From Loktanella sp. M215 (GTDB lineage Bacteria > Pseudomonadota > Alphaproteobacteria > Rhodobacterales > Rhodobacteraceae), in assembly GCF_021735925.1 (NCBI RefSeq), contig NZ_WMEA01000006.1:62001-126000 (forward strand): a stretch of DNA of 64,000 bases. Reading direction: 5' to 3'. Both the position numbers and the translations under genes were made by a program. The notes below the pieces were generated by a model. The model was given only the letters and a program-made list of their open reading frames with translations. It made no database searches and was not told the DNA's origin. Below are positions 26,869 through 36,348 of this stretch, one piece after another (position 1 is the stretch's first letter; the number at the start of each line of letters is the position of its first letter).

Positions 26869-27030
26869 ATGGGCGGTAGCACGACCGGCGTCGGAACTTT
26901 TGTCAATGATGGCACATCAACACGGCCTAACGGGTCTATACCTGCCGCAGTCCCGCTGCCGATGACGGCAGGGCTCTTGGTGTCGGGTGTTCTAAGCCTG
27001 CTGATCGTTACGCGTCGCCGCCAAGTGTAG
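26869..27030 (+). pseudogene. C-terminal tail of a VPLPA-CTERM sorted protein (truncated)
   Basis: The frame reads a short Gly/Thr-rich stretch, then IPAAVPLPMTAGLLVSGVLS and a basic RRR tail before the stop at 27030. A VPLP motif, one membrane helix and an Arg cluster make up the VPLPA-CTERM sorting signal recognised by exosortase XrtD, which is encoded at 39922-41532. Only the last ~53 residues remain and there is no start codon of its own; the IS66 end abuts it. Confidence 0.72.
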
Positions 27031-27051
27031 CGCGATGCGCCAAAGTCCGCG

Positions 27052-27942
27052 TCAGCCGTAGTAGCCGTAGTTGGCTTCTGGCCCGATGTAGCGGCATTCA
27101 TTAAGCACGACGCCCATGACGTTAGTCTGCCGCGCTAGCTCTTGCTCGCACAGATCAATTTCCTTGGTGGTCGTCTTTTCGGCGGCGGCAATGATCAGGA
27201 CGCAATCAACTTGCGTGGCAAAGGCCATCATGTCGTCGGCGGCCAACATGGGCGGCATGTCGAAGATCGTGATGTCGGGTGCGTAGGTGGCCTCTATCTC
27301 CGACAGGACGTTGCTGATGCGGGCGCTGCTCAGAAGCTCTGACGCATCGCGGACCTTGGTGCCGTTCAGTCCCACGGCCACATTGCCGCCATAGCACACA
27401 GCGCTTTTGGCAAAGTCTGCCTTGCCGCGCAGAACGTTTGAAAAGTCCACGAGGGGCGGTGTGATCCCCAACATCCGGGCCAGCGACGGGCGGCGCAGGT
27501 CCATTTCCAGCAGCAGGCTGCGCATGTCGGGTTGCCGTGACAGGCTGACGGCGAGATTCAGCGCGATTGTCGATTTCCCGCAGGCGGAGGTGGGAGAGGT
27601 GATGGCCACCCTGCGCCAATTATTGTCGCGCATCTGCTGCAATATGCGAGTCCGCATCATGTCAACGCCCGTGGATTCAGTACTGCGTACGAACGACACG
27701 ATCCTGTTGCGTCGCATCTGGTCCGCATCGAGGTCAGTAACAGGCAGGGCGGCCCAGTTGGCAGCGATCGTATCGAAGCCGGCATCTGCTTGAGGCACCT
27801 CGGGGCTTGCGACGTCTAACTCTGCGGGACGTCCCATCACGAATGCGGGTCCGGTCCTTGGAGGTGTCGGCGTGTCAATGCCGGCTTGGGCTGCGTCGCG
27901 CTCTGCTCGGGCTTTGGCGATGGCTGACCTGATTTTTTCCAT
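27052..27942 (-). CDS. CpsD/CapB-type tyrosine autokinase of an EPS locus
   Basis: Cytoplasmic BY-kinase that controls chain length with the Wzz partner encoded just upstream. The 296 residues have Walker A TSACGKSTI (about 118-126), a Walker A' region LLLEMDLRRPSL (about 144-155), a Walker B near ITIFDMPP, and a C-terminal tyrosine cluster (YGYYG) for autophosphorylation. Kinase and Wzz are separate polypeptides, as in exosortase-linked EPS systems. It is the last gene of the leftward ATPase-Wzz-kinase operon and lies ten bases after Wzz. Confidence 0.87.
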   Translation of the reverse strand: MEKIRSAIAKARAERDAAQAGIDTPTPPRTGPAFVMGRPAELDVASPEVPQADAGFDTIAANWAALPVTDLDADQMRRNRIVSFVRSTESTGVDMMRTRILQQMRDNNWRRVAITSPTSACGKSTIALNLAVSLSRQPDMRSLLLEMDLRRPSLARMLGITPPLVDFSNVLRGKADFAKSAVCYGGNVAVGLNGTKVRDASELLSSARISNVLSEIEATYAPDITIFDMPPMLAADDMMAFATQVDCVLIIAAAEKTTTKEIDLCEQELARQTNVMGVVLNECRYIGPEANYGYYG

Positions 27943-27952
27943 GCGCTTTCCT

Positions 27953-29554
27953 TCAGACTAAAGCGAGGGGTGTAGCGGACAGAAGACTGGCCAGACCGAT
28001 CCGTGCGCCAAGCCGGCTGATCAGCAGATCAAGCGGCATGTAGTATACATCCACGGCCCACAACGCCAAGGGGATACCGACCAGCAAGGTGCCCAGTACG
28101 CCATAGATAATAGCACGGCGGCGCCAGATTTCCTCTCTCGTGCGGAAATAAGGCAGCGTCGCGAACGTCGTGATCCCGAGCGCCTGCGTCAGGTCACCCG
28201 GTCTGCGGATGCCCTTGTTCAGAACCTCCAGCAGAATGACCATTGCGATACCCAGAACAATGCCGCCGCCGACGCCCGCCGCCGCGATGAGTGGCCGGTT
28301 CGGCTGCTCGGGCTCTGACGGCACCACCGCTTGTTCAATGACAGAGATCCGTTGCCCCTTTGCGAGCGTTTCGATCACGTCGCCCGTTTCGGCACGGGCC
28401 TTGTTGGCAACGGCCTGATCGTATTGCGTGCGCACGTTGGCATAGTCGCGCTGCAGCGTATCCAGTGTGATGGCATTGCCGGGCGTAGCTTCGATCGAGG
28501 TTTTCAGATCCGCCAGAGATTTTTCCACCTGCGCTTTCTGGCTTGCCAGAAAATCGATCTGTGCGTCGATTTCCGCCAGTTGCAGATCGTAACTGCTGAG
28601 CGGGCTGCCGTCCTGCGCCACGCTGACCCTTGCCTGCTGTGCGTCCACGACAGATGCGAGGGAATCGATCTGTGTCTGCAGGATGCGGATCTTAGGATTT
28701 TCGGGCGACAAAACCGCCAGAAGTCCCGACAACTGATCACGTAGATCCTGCAAACGCTTTTGTTCCGGCGTTTGCTCGCTCACGGGCGTCGCACTGCCGC
28801 CGGAGGCAGCGGCCGCTTCCTGAAGACCGACGAGACTGTTGCGGCGGTCGCGCAGGGACGCCTCGTCGCGGTTCAATTGCAACAAACGCTCTTGGTTGGC
28901 GGTCTGTTGACTGCGGCGAAAATCCAGACTGTCGGGCAAGGCTTCCTGATTGGCTTCCTGAAAGGCCAGGATGGCGCTGCCTCGGGTGGAGAGTTCCGTA
29001 TCCAGACGGCTGACCTCCTGCTCGAAGAACTCGAGAGTCTGGCGTGCCGATCCCGTCCGCATCGAGATGTCCTCACGCAGGATCTGGGTGACGAGGTCGT
29101 TTGTCACGGCGGCTGCAAGACTGGCCTGACTTGCCTGAAAACTGACGGCGACCAACGTGGCACGCGCTGGACCCCGGGGGACGTTACCGCCGGTCGTCTC
29201 GATCGAGATGCGCTTGCGCATGTCGTCGACGATCGTGTCTGCATCCATGCGTTGCGCGCTTCCGCCAGTGGTGCTTGCGTAAATATCGAAACGATTGGCC
29301 ATGTCCAGCAGCGTGGCACGGGTCAGGATTCGTTGCTGGACGATCTCAAGCTGTTCCGTTGGCTCGGTCTGTACAGTAGAGGCGGCCAGATTGTCAGGGA
29401 TTTGCTCGGATTCCACCAGCAACCGGGCCTTTGCGACAAAGACCGGTGGCAGCACCTTGGCCAGTGTCAGACCGATGCCTGACCCGATGATGACAAACAG
29501 CAAAAACCAGTGAAGGCGCCGCATGAAGAGCGACAGGTAAAAACGAAAATCCAT
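27953..29554 (-). CDS. Wzz/GumC-type chain-length determinant of an EPS system
   Basis: A 533-residue polysaccharide co-polymerase. It has an N-terminal membrane segment (WFLLFVIIGSGIGLTLAKVL), a long periplasmic coiled-coil region (about 170-400, many Gln, Leu, Arg and Asp), the TLQRDYANVRTQYDQAVANK block typical of GumC/EpsC proteins, and a PxxPNRPLIAAAGVGGGIVLG membrane segment near 415-440. A further hydrophobic stretch follows. It acts with the adjacent tyrosine kinase; the ATPase gene ends three bases upstream. Confidence 0.88.
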   Translation of the reverse strand: MDFRFYLSLFMRRLHWFLLFVIIGSGIGLTLAKVLPPVFVAKARLLVESEQIPDNLAASTVQTEPTEQLEIVQQRILTRATLLDMANRFDIYASTTGGSAQRMDADTIVDDMRKRISIETTGGNVPRGPARATLVAVSFQASQASLAAAVTNDLVTQILREDISMRTGSARQTLEFFEQEVSRLDTELSTRGSAILAFQEANQEALPDSLDFRRSQQTANQERLLQLNRDEASLRDRRNSLVGLQEAAAASGGSATPVSEQTPEQKRLQDLRDQLSGLLAVLSPENPKIRILQTQIDSLASVVDAQQARVSVAQDGSPLSSYDLQLAEIDAQIDFLASQKAQVEKSLADLKTSIEATPGNAITLDTLQRDYANVRTQYDQAVANKARAETGDVIETLAKGQRISVIEQAVVPSEPEQPNRPLIAAAGVGGGIVLGIAMVILLEVLNKGIRRPGDLTQALGITTFATLPYFRTREEIWRRRAIIYGVLGTLLVGIPLALWAVDVYYMPLDLLISRLGARIGLASLLSATPLALV

Positions 29555-29556
29555 AT

Positions 29557-30438
29557 TTAATCAGTTCCAATTTTTTGGTCGGACCGCAGGACGAGGGAGC
29601 CGGTCTTGCGACCCGAGAAAAATACGCCATCCGCCATGACGACGTCTACCGTCAGACGACTGACCTGCCGGGCCTCTGCCGTAAAGGCATAGACAAGACA
29701 GAGGTCGCTGAGCTGGTTGACAAGGCGCGGCACGCCACCTGTGTTTTCATAGATCGCGACACAGGCCCCGGGGGTGAATACTTCCCTGTGCGCCCCTGCT
29801 ATCGTCATGCGGTGCGCGATATATGCGGTCGTCGTTTCCTGGTTCATGGCCGACAGATGAAAGGCAGAAGAGACCCGTTGTGCGAACTGCTGAAGGTCGG
29901 GTCGGTTGATCATGTCGCGCAGTTCCGGCTGCCCGACAAGGACAAGTTGCAGCAATTCGTCCTTGTTGGCATTGATATTGGTGAACATGCGCAGCTCTTC
30001 CAGGGATTCCCGTGACAGATTCTGGGCCTCGTCGAAGATCAGGATAACACGGCCGCCGGCGGCGTATTCATCGATCAGGAACTGCTGGAACCGGCCGAAC
30101 AGATCGACATAGGTATCCGTCGCCTCTGCCGGCTGCCCCAGCGCATGCAGGACCCAGCGCAGCAATTCTCCGCGGCCGCCGTTGGCATTGGCAATCAGAC
30201 CAACGCGGACATCATCGCCAATGGAACGCAGCAGATGATGAAGGATCGTGGTCTTGCCGGCGCCGACCTCGCCGGTGATCAAGGTGATGGGGGCGCGGGT
30301 CAGGATGCCGTATTCGAGCATCGTGAAGGTCCGGCTGTGGGACTCGGACCAGAACAGGAAGTCCGGGTCGGGAACCAACGAAAAAGGGCGCTCGGTCAGA
30401 CCAAAAAAAGCGGTGTAGATGTTCAAACTGCTTTGCAT
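29557..30438 (-). CDS. ExeA-like ATPase of the exosortase/EPS locus
   Basis: A 293-residue AAA-type ATPase of the family called putative secretion ATPase in PEP-CTERM loci. It begins with the conserved FFGLTERPFSLVPDPDFLFW element; Walker A is GEVGAGKTT near 56-64, Walker B is VILIFDEAQN near 130-139, and FTNINANKDELLQLVLVGQPEL and GGVPRLVNQL follow. Its role in EPS export is not settled, but it nearly always sits next to Wzz and the kinase. It begins the leftward operon; its promoter should lie in the 30439-30863 gap. Confidence 0.87.
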   Translation of the reverse strand: MQSSLNIYTAFFGLTERPFSLVPDPDFLFWSESHSRTFTMLEYGILTRAPITLITGEVGAGKTTILHHLLRSIGDDVRVGLIANANGGRGELLRWVLHALGQPAEATDTYVDLFGRFQQFLIDEYAAGGRVILIFDEAQNLSRESLEELRMFTNINANKDELLQLVLVGQPELRDMINRPDLQQFAQRVSSAFHLSAMNQETTTAYIAHRMTIAGAHREVFTPGACVAIYENTGGVPRLVNQLSDLCLVYAFTAEARQVSRLTVDVVMADGVFFSGRKTGSLVLRSDQKIGTD

Positions 30439-30863
30439 GTCATCCCTGACGGATCATCGACGATCGGTCGTTCACTTGAAAAACTGACGTGTTCGTGGCG
30501 TGTTTAGATGAAATCCGGTGCCGTGTCTTCGGTAGCTGCAACGTAGAGAAGGAACAAGACCACCCTTGTGAGCATTAACAAAGCGCACTTGATGCTGTTC
30601 GGCCTGCCCTAGATCGCTGCTGTATGCGAAACAGTCGCCCGTTTTACAGGCCATTGATGTCTACGCGAGCGAAAAAATGTACATTGAGAGAAAAGCTCTT
30701 TAGAGATGTCACAAAATTGCTTAAATGACAGTCCAGATTGTTCGGGTGTAAGACTCGGTATCAAAAAGTATTTTGACAAACCGAAAGATGTTGGCCCTGT
30801 GCCAGAACTGCTTGGACATCAGGATAGACCGAGCCAGTTTTTTGATATATTTGAGGTGGTTAT
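30439..30863. promoter_or_regulatory. Divergent intergenic region between two EPS transcription units
   Basis: 425 bases, more AT-rich towards the right end (about 30660-30860), between the start of the ATPase gene (leftward) and the EpsB-like transferase gene (rightward). Promoters and binding sites for both units must lie here. I see no convincing perfect operator palindrome and no believable gene; a 60-codon leftward frame at 30472-30654 has no recognisable features. Confidence 0.45.
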
Positions 30864-31553
30864 ATGACCGTGAACTGTCAGGACTTGCGGCATAAAAGTG
30901 ATGTGGTTATCCCTCAACCTTCAAAAAATAATCCTGACCCGACGGCGCGCTTCTACAACTGCTTTGGTAAACGTTTTTTCGATGTGTCCCTCATTCTGTT
31001 GTCCCTGCCTTTTGTCTTGATCGTTGTGGCCCTGCTGGCTGTCGTTGTTGCACGAAAGGGCGGCAAGCCGTTCTACACGCAGGATCGTGTCGGTCGTAAT
31101 GGGCGTGCATATAAGATTTGGAAGCTGCGCACGATGGTGGATAACGCAGACGCGCTTCTGGAGCAGCACTTGGCGCAGGATCCTGTCGCACGGGCAGAAT
31201 GGCACATCACACAAAAACTGCGGAACGATCCCCGCATTACTGAATTTGGCCGTTTCCTGCGCCGGTCTTCCATGGATGAGTTGCCACAACTGTGGAATGT
31301 CGTGCGTGGTGACATGAGCCTCATCGGGCCACGCCCGATGATGCTTAACCAAACCAACCTCTATCCCGGCACCGCTTATTATGATTTGCGTCCCGGCATC
31401 AGCGGCAGCTGGCAGATTTCAGCTCGCAACACTTCCAGCTTTGCGGAACGTGCCATGTTCGATACGGATTACCGTGAGAAAATTTCGTTTGTCGAAGATC
31501 TCCGGATCCTGTTCGCGACACTGCGTGTGGTGCTTCGTGGCACGGGTTGCTGA
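30864..31553 (+). CDS. Initiating sugar transferase, EpsB/ExoY type
   Basis: A 229-residue phosphoglycosyltransferase that starts EPS repeat units on undecaprenyl phosphate. One N-terminal membrane segment (LILLSLPFVLIVVALLAVVV) is followed by YTQDRVGRNGRAYKIWKLRTM, FGRFLRRSSMDELPQLWNV, GDMSLIGPRPMM and RPGISGSWQISARN. It is a diverged paralogue of the transferase at 18414-19082, with the same extra loop (LLEQHLAQDPVARAEW). It opens the rightward unit of the exosortase EPS locus. Confidence 0.91.
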   Translation: MTVNCQDLRHKSDVVIPQPSKNNPDPTARFYNCFGKRFFDVSLILLSLPFVLIVVALLAVVVARKGGKPFYTQDRVGRNGRAYKIWKLRTMVDNADALLEQHLAQDPVARAEWHITQKLRNDPRITEFGRFLRRSSMDELPQLWNVVRGDMSLIGPRPMMLNQTNLYPGTAYYDLRPGISGSWQISARNTSSFAERAMFDTDYREKISFVEDLRILFATLRVVLRGTGC

Positions 31554-31674
31554 ACGCTGACGAAGATCACCTGAATTTTGGTGTCATGCCGCCATCAGAA
31601 ACTGTAGGCTATATGTATTGCCGTGGATGATACCCTCCATACGCGGCTACCACCGTTGACCAGCAGGTAGTTCA

Positions 31675-34163
31675 TTGCCCTTCCGAACGTTTTCGCGCCC
31701 GGCCTTTGCCGTCCTGATTTTGACAAGTGCGCTGACACTGACTGCTTGCAAAAGCAAAGAAGAAAAAGCCGAGGATTATTATCAGTCTGGCTTGGCTCTA
31801 CTACAAGCCGGCGATGAGCAGCGTGCCATGCTCGAGTTTCGCAACGTCTTCGATTACGATGGTTTCCACCTTCAAGCACGGCAGACCTATGCCGATCTGC
31901 TGCTGAAGCAGGGTGATGTGCAGCAGGCATACGGCCAGTATCTGCGCCTGATCGAACAATACCCCAATACGCTGGTCGTGCGTCAGCAACTGGCAGAAAT
32001 CGACATTGCGCGTGGCGACTGGGATCAAGCGGAGCGCAACGGCCAGGCAGCCATGGCGCTGGACCCTGACGACCCCCGGTCGCAGGCCATCGACATCGCC
32101 CTGCGCTACCGCAAGGCGGTGACCGAGAGCGATGCCACTACGGCCGGGACCGTGGCCCAAGAAGCGCGCACCGCGCTGGCCGATCAGCGCGCCTCGGGTG
32201 TCACCACCGACAGCGCCGGGCTGGTCCGCATTGATCTGGATGATCTGATGAAACGCGGCCAGACCGAAGGTGCGCTGGCGGCTGTCGACCGGGCCCTCGC
32301 GTCAGATTCCAAGGCACTTGATCTGCACATGATCAAGGCCCAGCTTTTGACTCAGGGCAATGATATGTCCGCCGTCGGCACCCAGCTGGAACTGATGGCG
32401 AAGCTGTTTCCCGACAATCAGGATGTCGGGCAAAATCTGATCCGCTGGTATGTCAGCCAGAACGACACCGCCGGGGCCCGGCTTATCTGCGCACGCTGGC
32501 CGGACCCGCTGTCAGCGAAAACCTTGATGATCACCTGACTGTCGTGGATTTCCTGCGCGCAACCGAAGGTCCTGACGCCGCCCGCGCGGAACTGACGACC
32601 CTGCGCGACGCGAATGCAGGCACGCTCAATGGTCGGGTTTACGCAGGAACTTTGGCGGCGCTGGATTTTGACACCGGTCAGACCCAGTCCGGGATTGATC
32701 AGATGCGTGCGGCGCTGACGGATGCAGAGCCGGGTGAAAAGACCCGTCAGCTTCAGATCATGCTGGCGCGGATGCTTGATGCGACGGGCGACCGGGCCGG
32801 TGCGGAAACGCTTGTCAAACAGATCCTTGCAGAGGATGCCAGCAACGTCGAGGCGCTCAAGCTGCAGGCCAGCTGGTTGATTTCGGACGACAAGGTTGGA
32901 GAGGCCATCGTGGCACTGCGCACGGCGCTGAACCAAAATCCGCAGGATTCCCAGACCCTGACGCTGATGGCGCAAGCCCATCAACGCGACGGGGATATGG
33001 CTCTGGCCGGTGAGCGTCTGGCGACGGCGGTGCAGGTGTCCAATGCGGCCCCGGCCGAATCCCTGCGCTATGCCAGCTTTTTGGCCGGACGCGATCAGAC
33101 GACGGCAGCGATTGCCGTGCTGGAAGACACACGCCGCCAGGCCCCGGGCAATGCCGATGTGCTGATCAACCTGGCGCAGCTTTACACCGAAAACCGGGAC
33201 TGGGCGCTGGCCCAGAAGGCGATCGACGATCTGCGCAAGATTGATGTCCCCGCGGCCCAGACCGCAGCCCCGCTGTTGCAGGCGGCCATCCTGCAGGGAC
33301 AGAACCGCACAGACGACAGCCTTGCGATACTGGAAACCCAGGTCGACCCGACGACGGTTTCGACCGATCAGAGCGGCGCACGCGCCGTGGCCCTAATTTT
33401 GCAGACCCGGATCCGGTCCGGCAAGATTGCCGAGGCCCGCAATTATCTGGACAGTCTGATGACGGCCTCGCCCGATGATGCCAACCTGAAGATGCTGGAT
33501 GCCAGCCTGGCGTCCTTGGAAGGGGATACCGCCGGTGCGGAGGCGAAATACAGCGACCTCGTGCAGCTTTTTCCGCAAAGCGAATTACCTGCGCGATTCC
33601 TGGCCGGCCTGCTGATGGCCGACGGGCGCGACGATGCGGCGGCAGATGTCATCAACACCGCCCTGGCCACCGTCACCGATCCGTCACAGCTGCTGCTGCT
33701 GAAGGCCGCCATGCTGGAAAAGGCAGGCGACATCGATGCCGCCATTGCCGTGCATGAAGACATGTATGCCAAGAACAGCAGTAACGTCGTAATCGCGAAC
33801 AACTTGGCCAGCATGATCAGCAGCTATCGCGACGATGACGAAAGCCTGGCCCGCGCCGAGACGATCGCACGGCGCCTGCGCGATACAACCGTGCCTGCCT
33901 TTGCCGATACATATGGCTGGATCGCATACCGGCGCGGCAATTTTGATGAGGCGCTGACCTATCTGGTGCCGGCTGCGACCGGTTTGCCTAATGACCCTCT
34001 GGTTCAGGTTCATCTGGGTCTGGCCTACGCGGCCAAGGGTCAGACAGAACAGGCCAGAGAGGCCCTGACCCGCGGTCTCGACATGGCAGCCGGCAACACG
34101 CTACCCCAGTTCCAGACCGCCCGGGAAACTCTGGCGACACTGCCGGCGGCCAAGAGTCCCTGA
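31675..34163 (+). pseudogene. PrsT-like TPR lipoprotein of the exosortase EPS system, frameshifted near 32480
   Basis: A TTG start at 31675 opens a lipoprotein signal (LTLTAC lipobox, Cys25) followed by many tetratricopeptide-like repeats; proteins of this kind (PEP-CTERM TPR lipoprotein, PrsT) occur in exosortase-linked EPS loci. The first frame ends at 32538 after an abrupt change of composition near 32480. The other frame carries on at the same point as YLRTLAGPAVSENLDDHL, VVDFLRATEGPDAARAEL and continues through more repeats to 34163. One extra G at CCCGGC (about 32478-32482) gives a single protein of about 829 residues. A dropped base in the sequence is the simplest explanation. Confidence 0.8.
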
Positions 34164-34326
34164 CTCGCCAGAAGCCCTGTGGCTTACATGTTGCATGCCC
34201 GGCACTGTGGCTGGACTTATCGGGCTGGGATGCGACTTCGTTTGTTTTGTCATTGGCGTTTATCCGGCGCCGCCTTAAACGAAATTACCAGCCGTAGAAG
34301 CTGCCCTACTCCGGGAGGAAATCCAG

Positions 34327-34998
34327 ATGCCCAATATGACGACGACGTCCTTGACCGTCCGCCATCGCCTGATGGCCGTGGTCGCCGGTCTGTGTCTGAC
34401 TATCGTGACGATTACTGCAGGAGCCGCGCCTGTCGCAGCCCAAGAGGCTTACGGTTTGCGCGCAGGCGACAGCTTGCGTGTCGAGGTGCTTGAAGACCCC
34501 AGTCTTAACCGCAGTGTCCTGATCGCCCCCGACGGGCGCATCAGCTTTCCCCAGGCCGGCACCTTGCGTGTCTCCGGTCGCACAGTCGATGCGGTCCAAA
34601 GCGATCTGATCGCGCGCCTCGCACCCAGCTTTGCGGCCCCGCCGACGGTTTTCGTTTCGCTCGAGCGACTGGCCGTACGCGAACCCCGCGCCGTTACCCC
34701 GCCAGTCGAAGCCAAGGATCCGGTCATCTCGGTCTATATTGTTGGGGAGGCCAACAAGCTGGGCAAGATCGACGTCGCACCCGGCACCACGGTTCTGCAG
34801 ATGTTCGCGATCATGGGCGGTTTCACCAAGTTTGCCGCTAACAAGCGCGTGCAACTGCGCCGTGCAGATTCCAGTGGTGTCGAACAGGTCTATGTCCTGG
34901 ACTATCCCGCGATCGAGGCGGGTCTGGTCGCATCGGGCCGGTCGACTTTGGCCGATGGCGATGTCATCGTCGTCCCTCAGCGCCGCCTGTTCGAATAA
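34327..34998 (+). CDS. Polysaccharide export protein, Wza/EpsE-like
   Basis: A 223-residue periplasmic/outer-membrane export protein. It has a signal peptide (cleavage probably after APVAAQ), a polysaccharide export domain (YGLRAGDSLRVEVLEDPSLN, VLIAPDGRISFPQAG) and an SLBB-like segment (VYIVGEANKLGKIDVAPGTT). A very good GGGAGGAAAT ribosome site precedes the ATG at 34327. It is shorter than Wza (about 380 residues), as usual for this EPS subfamily, and has no lipobox. It follows the TPR lipoprotein gene and probably forms the channel with the downstream beta-barrel. Confidence 0.88.
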   Translation: MPNMTTTSLTVRHRLMAVVAGLCLTIVTITAGAAPVAAQEAYGLRAGDSLRVEVLEDPSLNRSVLIAPDGRISFPQAGTLRVSGRTVDAVQSDLIARLAPSFAAPPTVFVSLERLAVREPRAVTPPVEAKDPVISVYIVGEANKLGKIDVAPGTTVLQMFAIMGGFTKFAANKRVQLRRADSSGVEQVYVLDYPAIEAGLVASGRSTLADGDVIVVPQRRLFE

Positions 34999-35073
34999 AC
35001 GCCGCGACGGGTTCGTCCCCGTCACGGCTGCCTTCTGCGATAGCCCTGGAAGACGGGGATTAAGGACAAGCGC

Positions 35074-36342
35074 ATGATGTCTTTTCGCCACCCGAAGCCT
35101 CTTTGCTGTCTCGTCATGGGGGCTGTCGCCGTGCCAGCCATTCTTGCCGCGCAATCCTATGAGACCGGTGGTATCCAGCTGACCTTCGGGACGACTTTCA
35201 GGCTTGAGGCGACGGACAACAAGGGCCTGCGGGCCGACGCGGACAAATCGGGCAGTCTGGATGCGGTGGCGGGTCTTTCATTTGGCCTGTTGACCGCAAC
35301 GCCTGCGTCGTCCTTTGCTGTGAATGCCAGTGGCGAGGCCCGTGCTGGAACCAGTGCCGACGCGTCCGGCATAACAGCGCCGCGTTTATCTACCGCCTAC
35401 AACCGCAGCAGTGCGGACAGCACATTGGACCTGTCGGCCACATTCAGTCAGACCGACCTGTCGCGTAACGAGGCCGTCGTCGCAGATGATATCGGGCTTG
35501 CCGGAATCGTGACGGGTACTGCCATACGCCGGGCCGTGTCGGCACGGGCTGGCCTGACATGGGGGCTGACCTCCCGGATTAGTTATGGTTTGTCTGCGGC
35601 GGTCGACAAGGTGACCTACACGGGTGGCTCTGCCACAGGTCTGGACGGCACGGCATTGCAGGATAACCGCCGTCTGACCCTTGGCGGGACGTCGGAGCTG
35701 GATCTGACCAAGGCGGCGCATCTCACATTGGGCCTATCCTATAGCATCTTCGACGAGGATGGTGCCCGCGACACGAGCGACACGACGACTCTGACGACGG
35801 GTCTGTCCATCGACCGGCCGCTTGGTACAGTCGGTGCTACACTGGGGGTGACCGACAGCAACGCCGGGCAGCGTTACAGCGTGTCGGCCGGACGCACGCT
35901 CGCATTGCCGAGCGGGACTGTTTCAGGTCAGATCGGGGTCAGCCTGTCTGATCGGGGTAGCACCGCGTTGATCGGGTCCATTGGTGCGAGCCGTGACCTT
36001 CCGGATGGTGCGCTGAACTTCGAACTGTCGCGCGATGTGTCGGTACAGAACGAACAGGATAGCGAACAACTGACAACGCAGCTGTCGCTGGCCTACACGC
36101 GCAGTCTGACGCCGCTGTCCGGGCTGGAGGTGGGCTTCAATCTGGCACAGGTCGAGGACACCCAGACCACGCGTCAGTCGCAGGATGCCACGCTAGGGGC
36201 GACCTATACACGGTCACTGACTCCGGACTGGTCAGCTGCAGCCGGATACAGCTATCGTTACGCCAAGGATGACCCGGGCGTGACCGCCCGGTCGAACACG
36301 GTGTTTCTGCAACTGCGCCGTAGTTTTGTGACTCGTTACTGA
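35074..36342 (+). CDS. Outer-membrane beta-barrel protein of the EPS locus
   Basis: A 422-residue protein with a signal peptide (cleavage near PAILAAQS) and then alternating polar/hydrophobic strands with many Thr, Ser, Gly and Asp residues and the turn pattern of a large barrel (for example LTLGLSYSIFDEDG, ATYTRSLTPDWSAAAGYSY). It ends in an aromatic residue (RRSFVTRY). Exosortase EPS loci regularly encode such a barrel next to the Wza-like protein. An exact family cannot be named from the motif content. It is the last gene of the rightward unit and meets the leftward GT4 gene six bases later. Confidence 0.7.
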   Translation: MMSFRHPKPLCCLVMGAVAVPAILAAQSYETGGIQLTFGTTFRLEATDNKGLRADADKSGSLDAVAGLSFGLLTATPASSFAVNASGEARAGTSADASGITAPRLSTAYNRSSADSTLDLSATFSQTDLSRNEAVVADDIGLAGIVTGTAIRRAVSARAGLTWGLTSRISYGLSAAVDKVTYTGGSATGLDGTALQDNRRLTLGGTSELDLTKAAHLTLGLSYSIFDEDGARDTSDTTTLTTGLSIDRPLGTVGATLGVTDSNAGQRYSVSAGRTLALPSGTVSGQIGVSLSDRGSTALIGSIGASRDLPDGALNFELSRDVSVQNEQDSEQLTTQLSLAYTRSLTPLSGLEVGFNLAQVEDTQTTRQSQDATLGATYTRSLTPDWSAAAGYSYRYAKDDPGVTARSNTVFLQLRRSFVTRY

Positions 36343-36348
36343 CGGTTG

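Noticed and set aside
30472..30654. 60-codon leftward open frame upstream of the ATPase gene
   Set aside because: No family features and no good ribosome site; the gap is better explained as divergent promoters.
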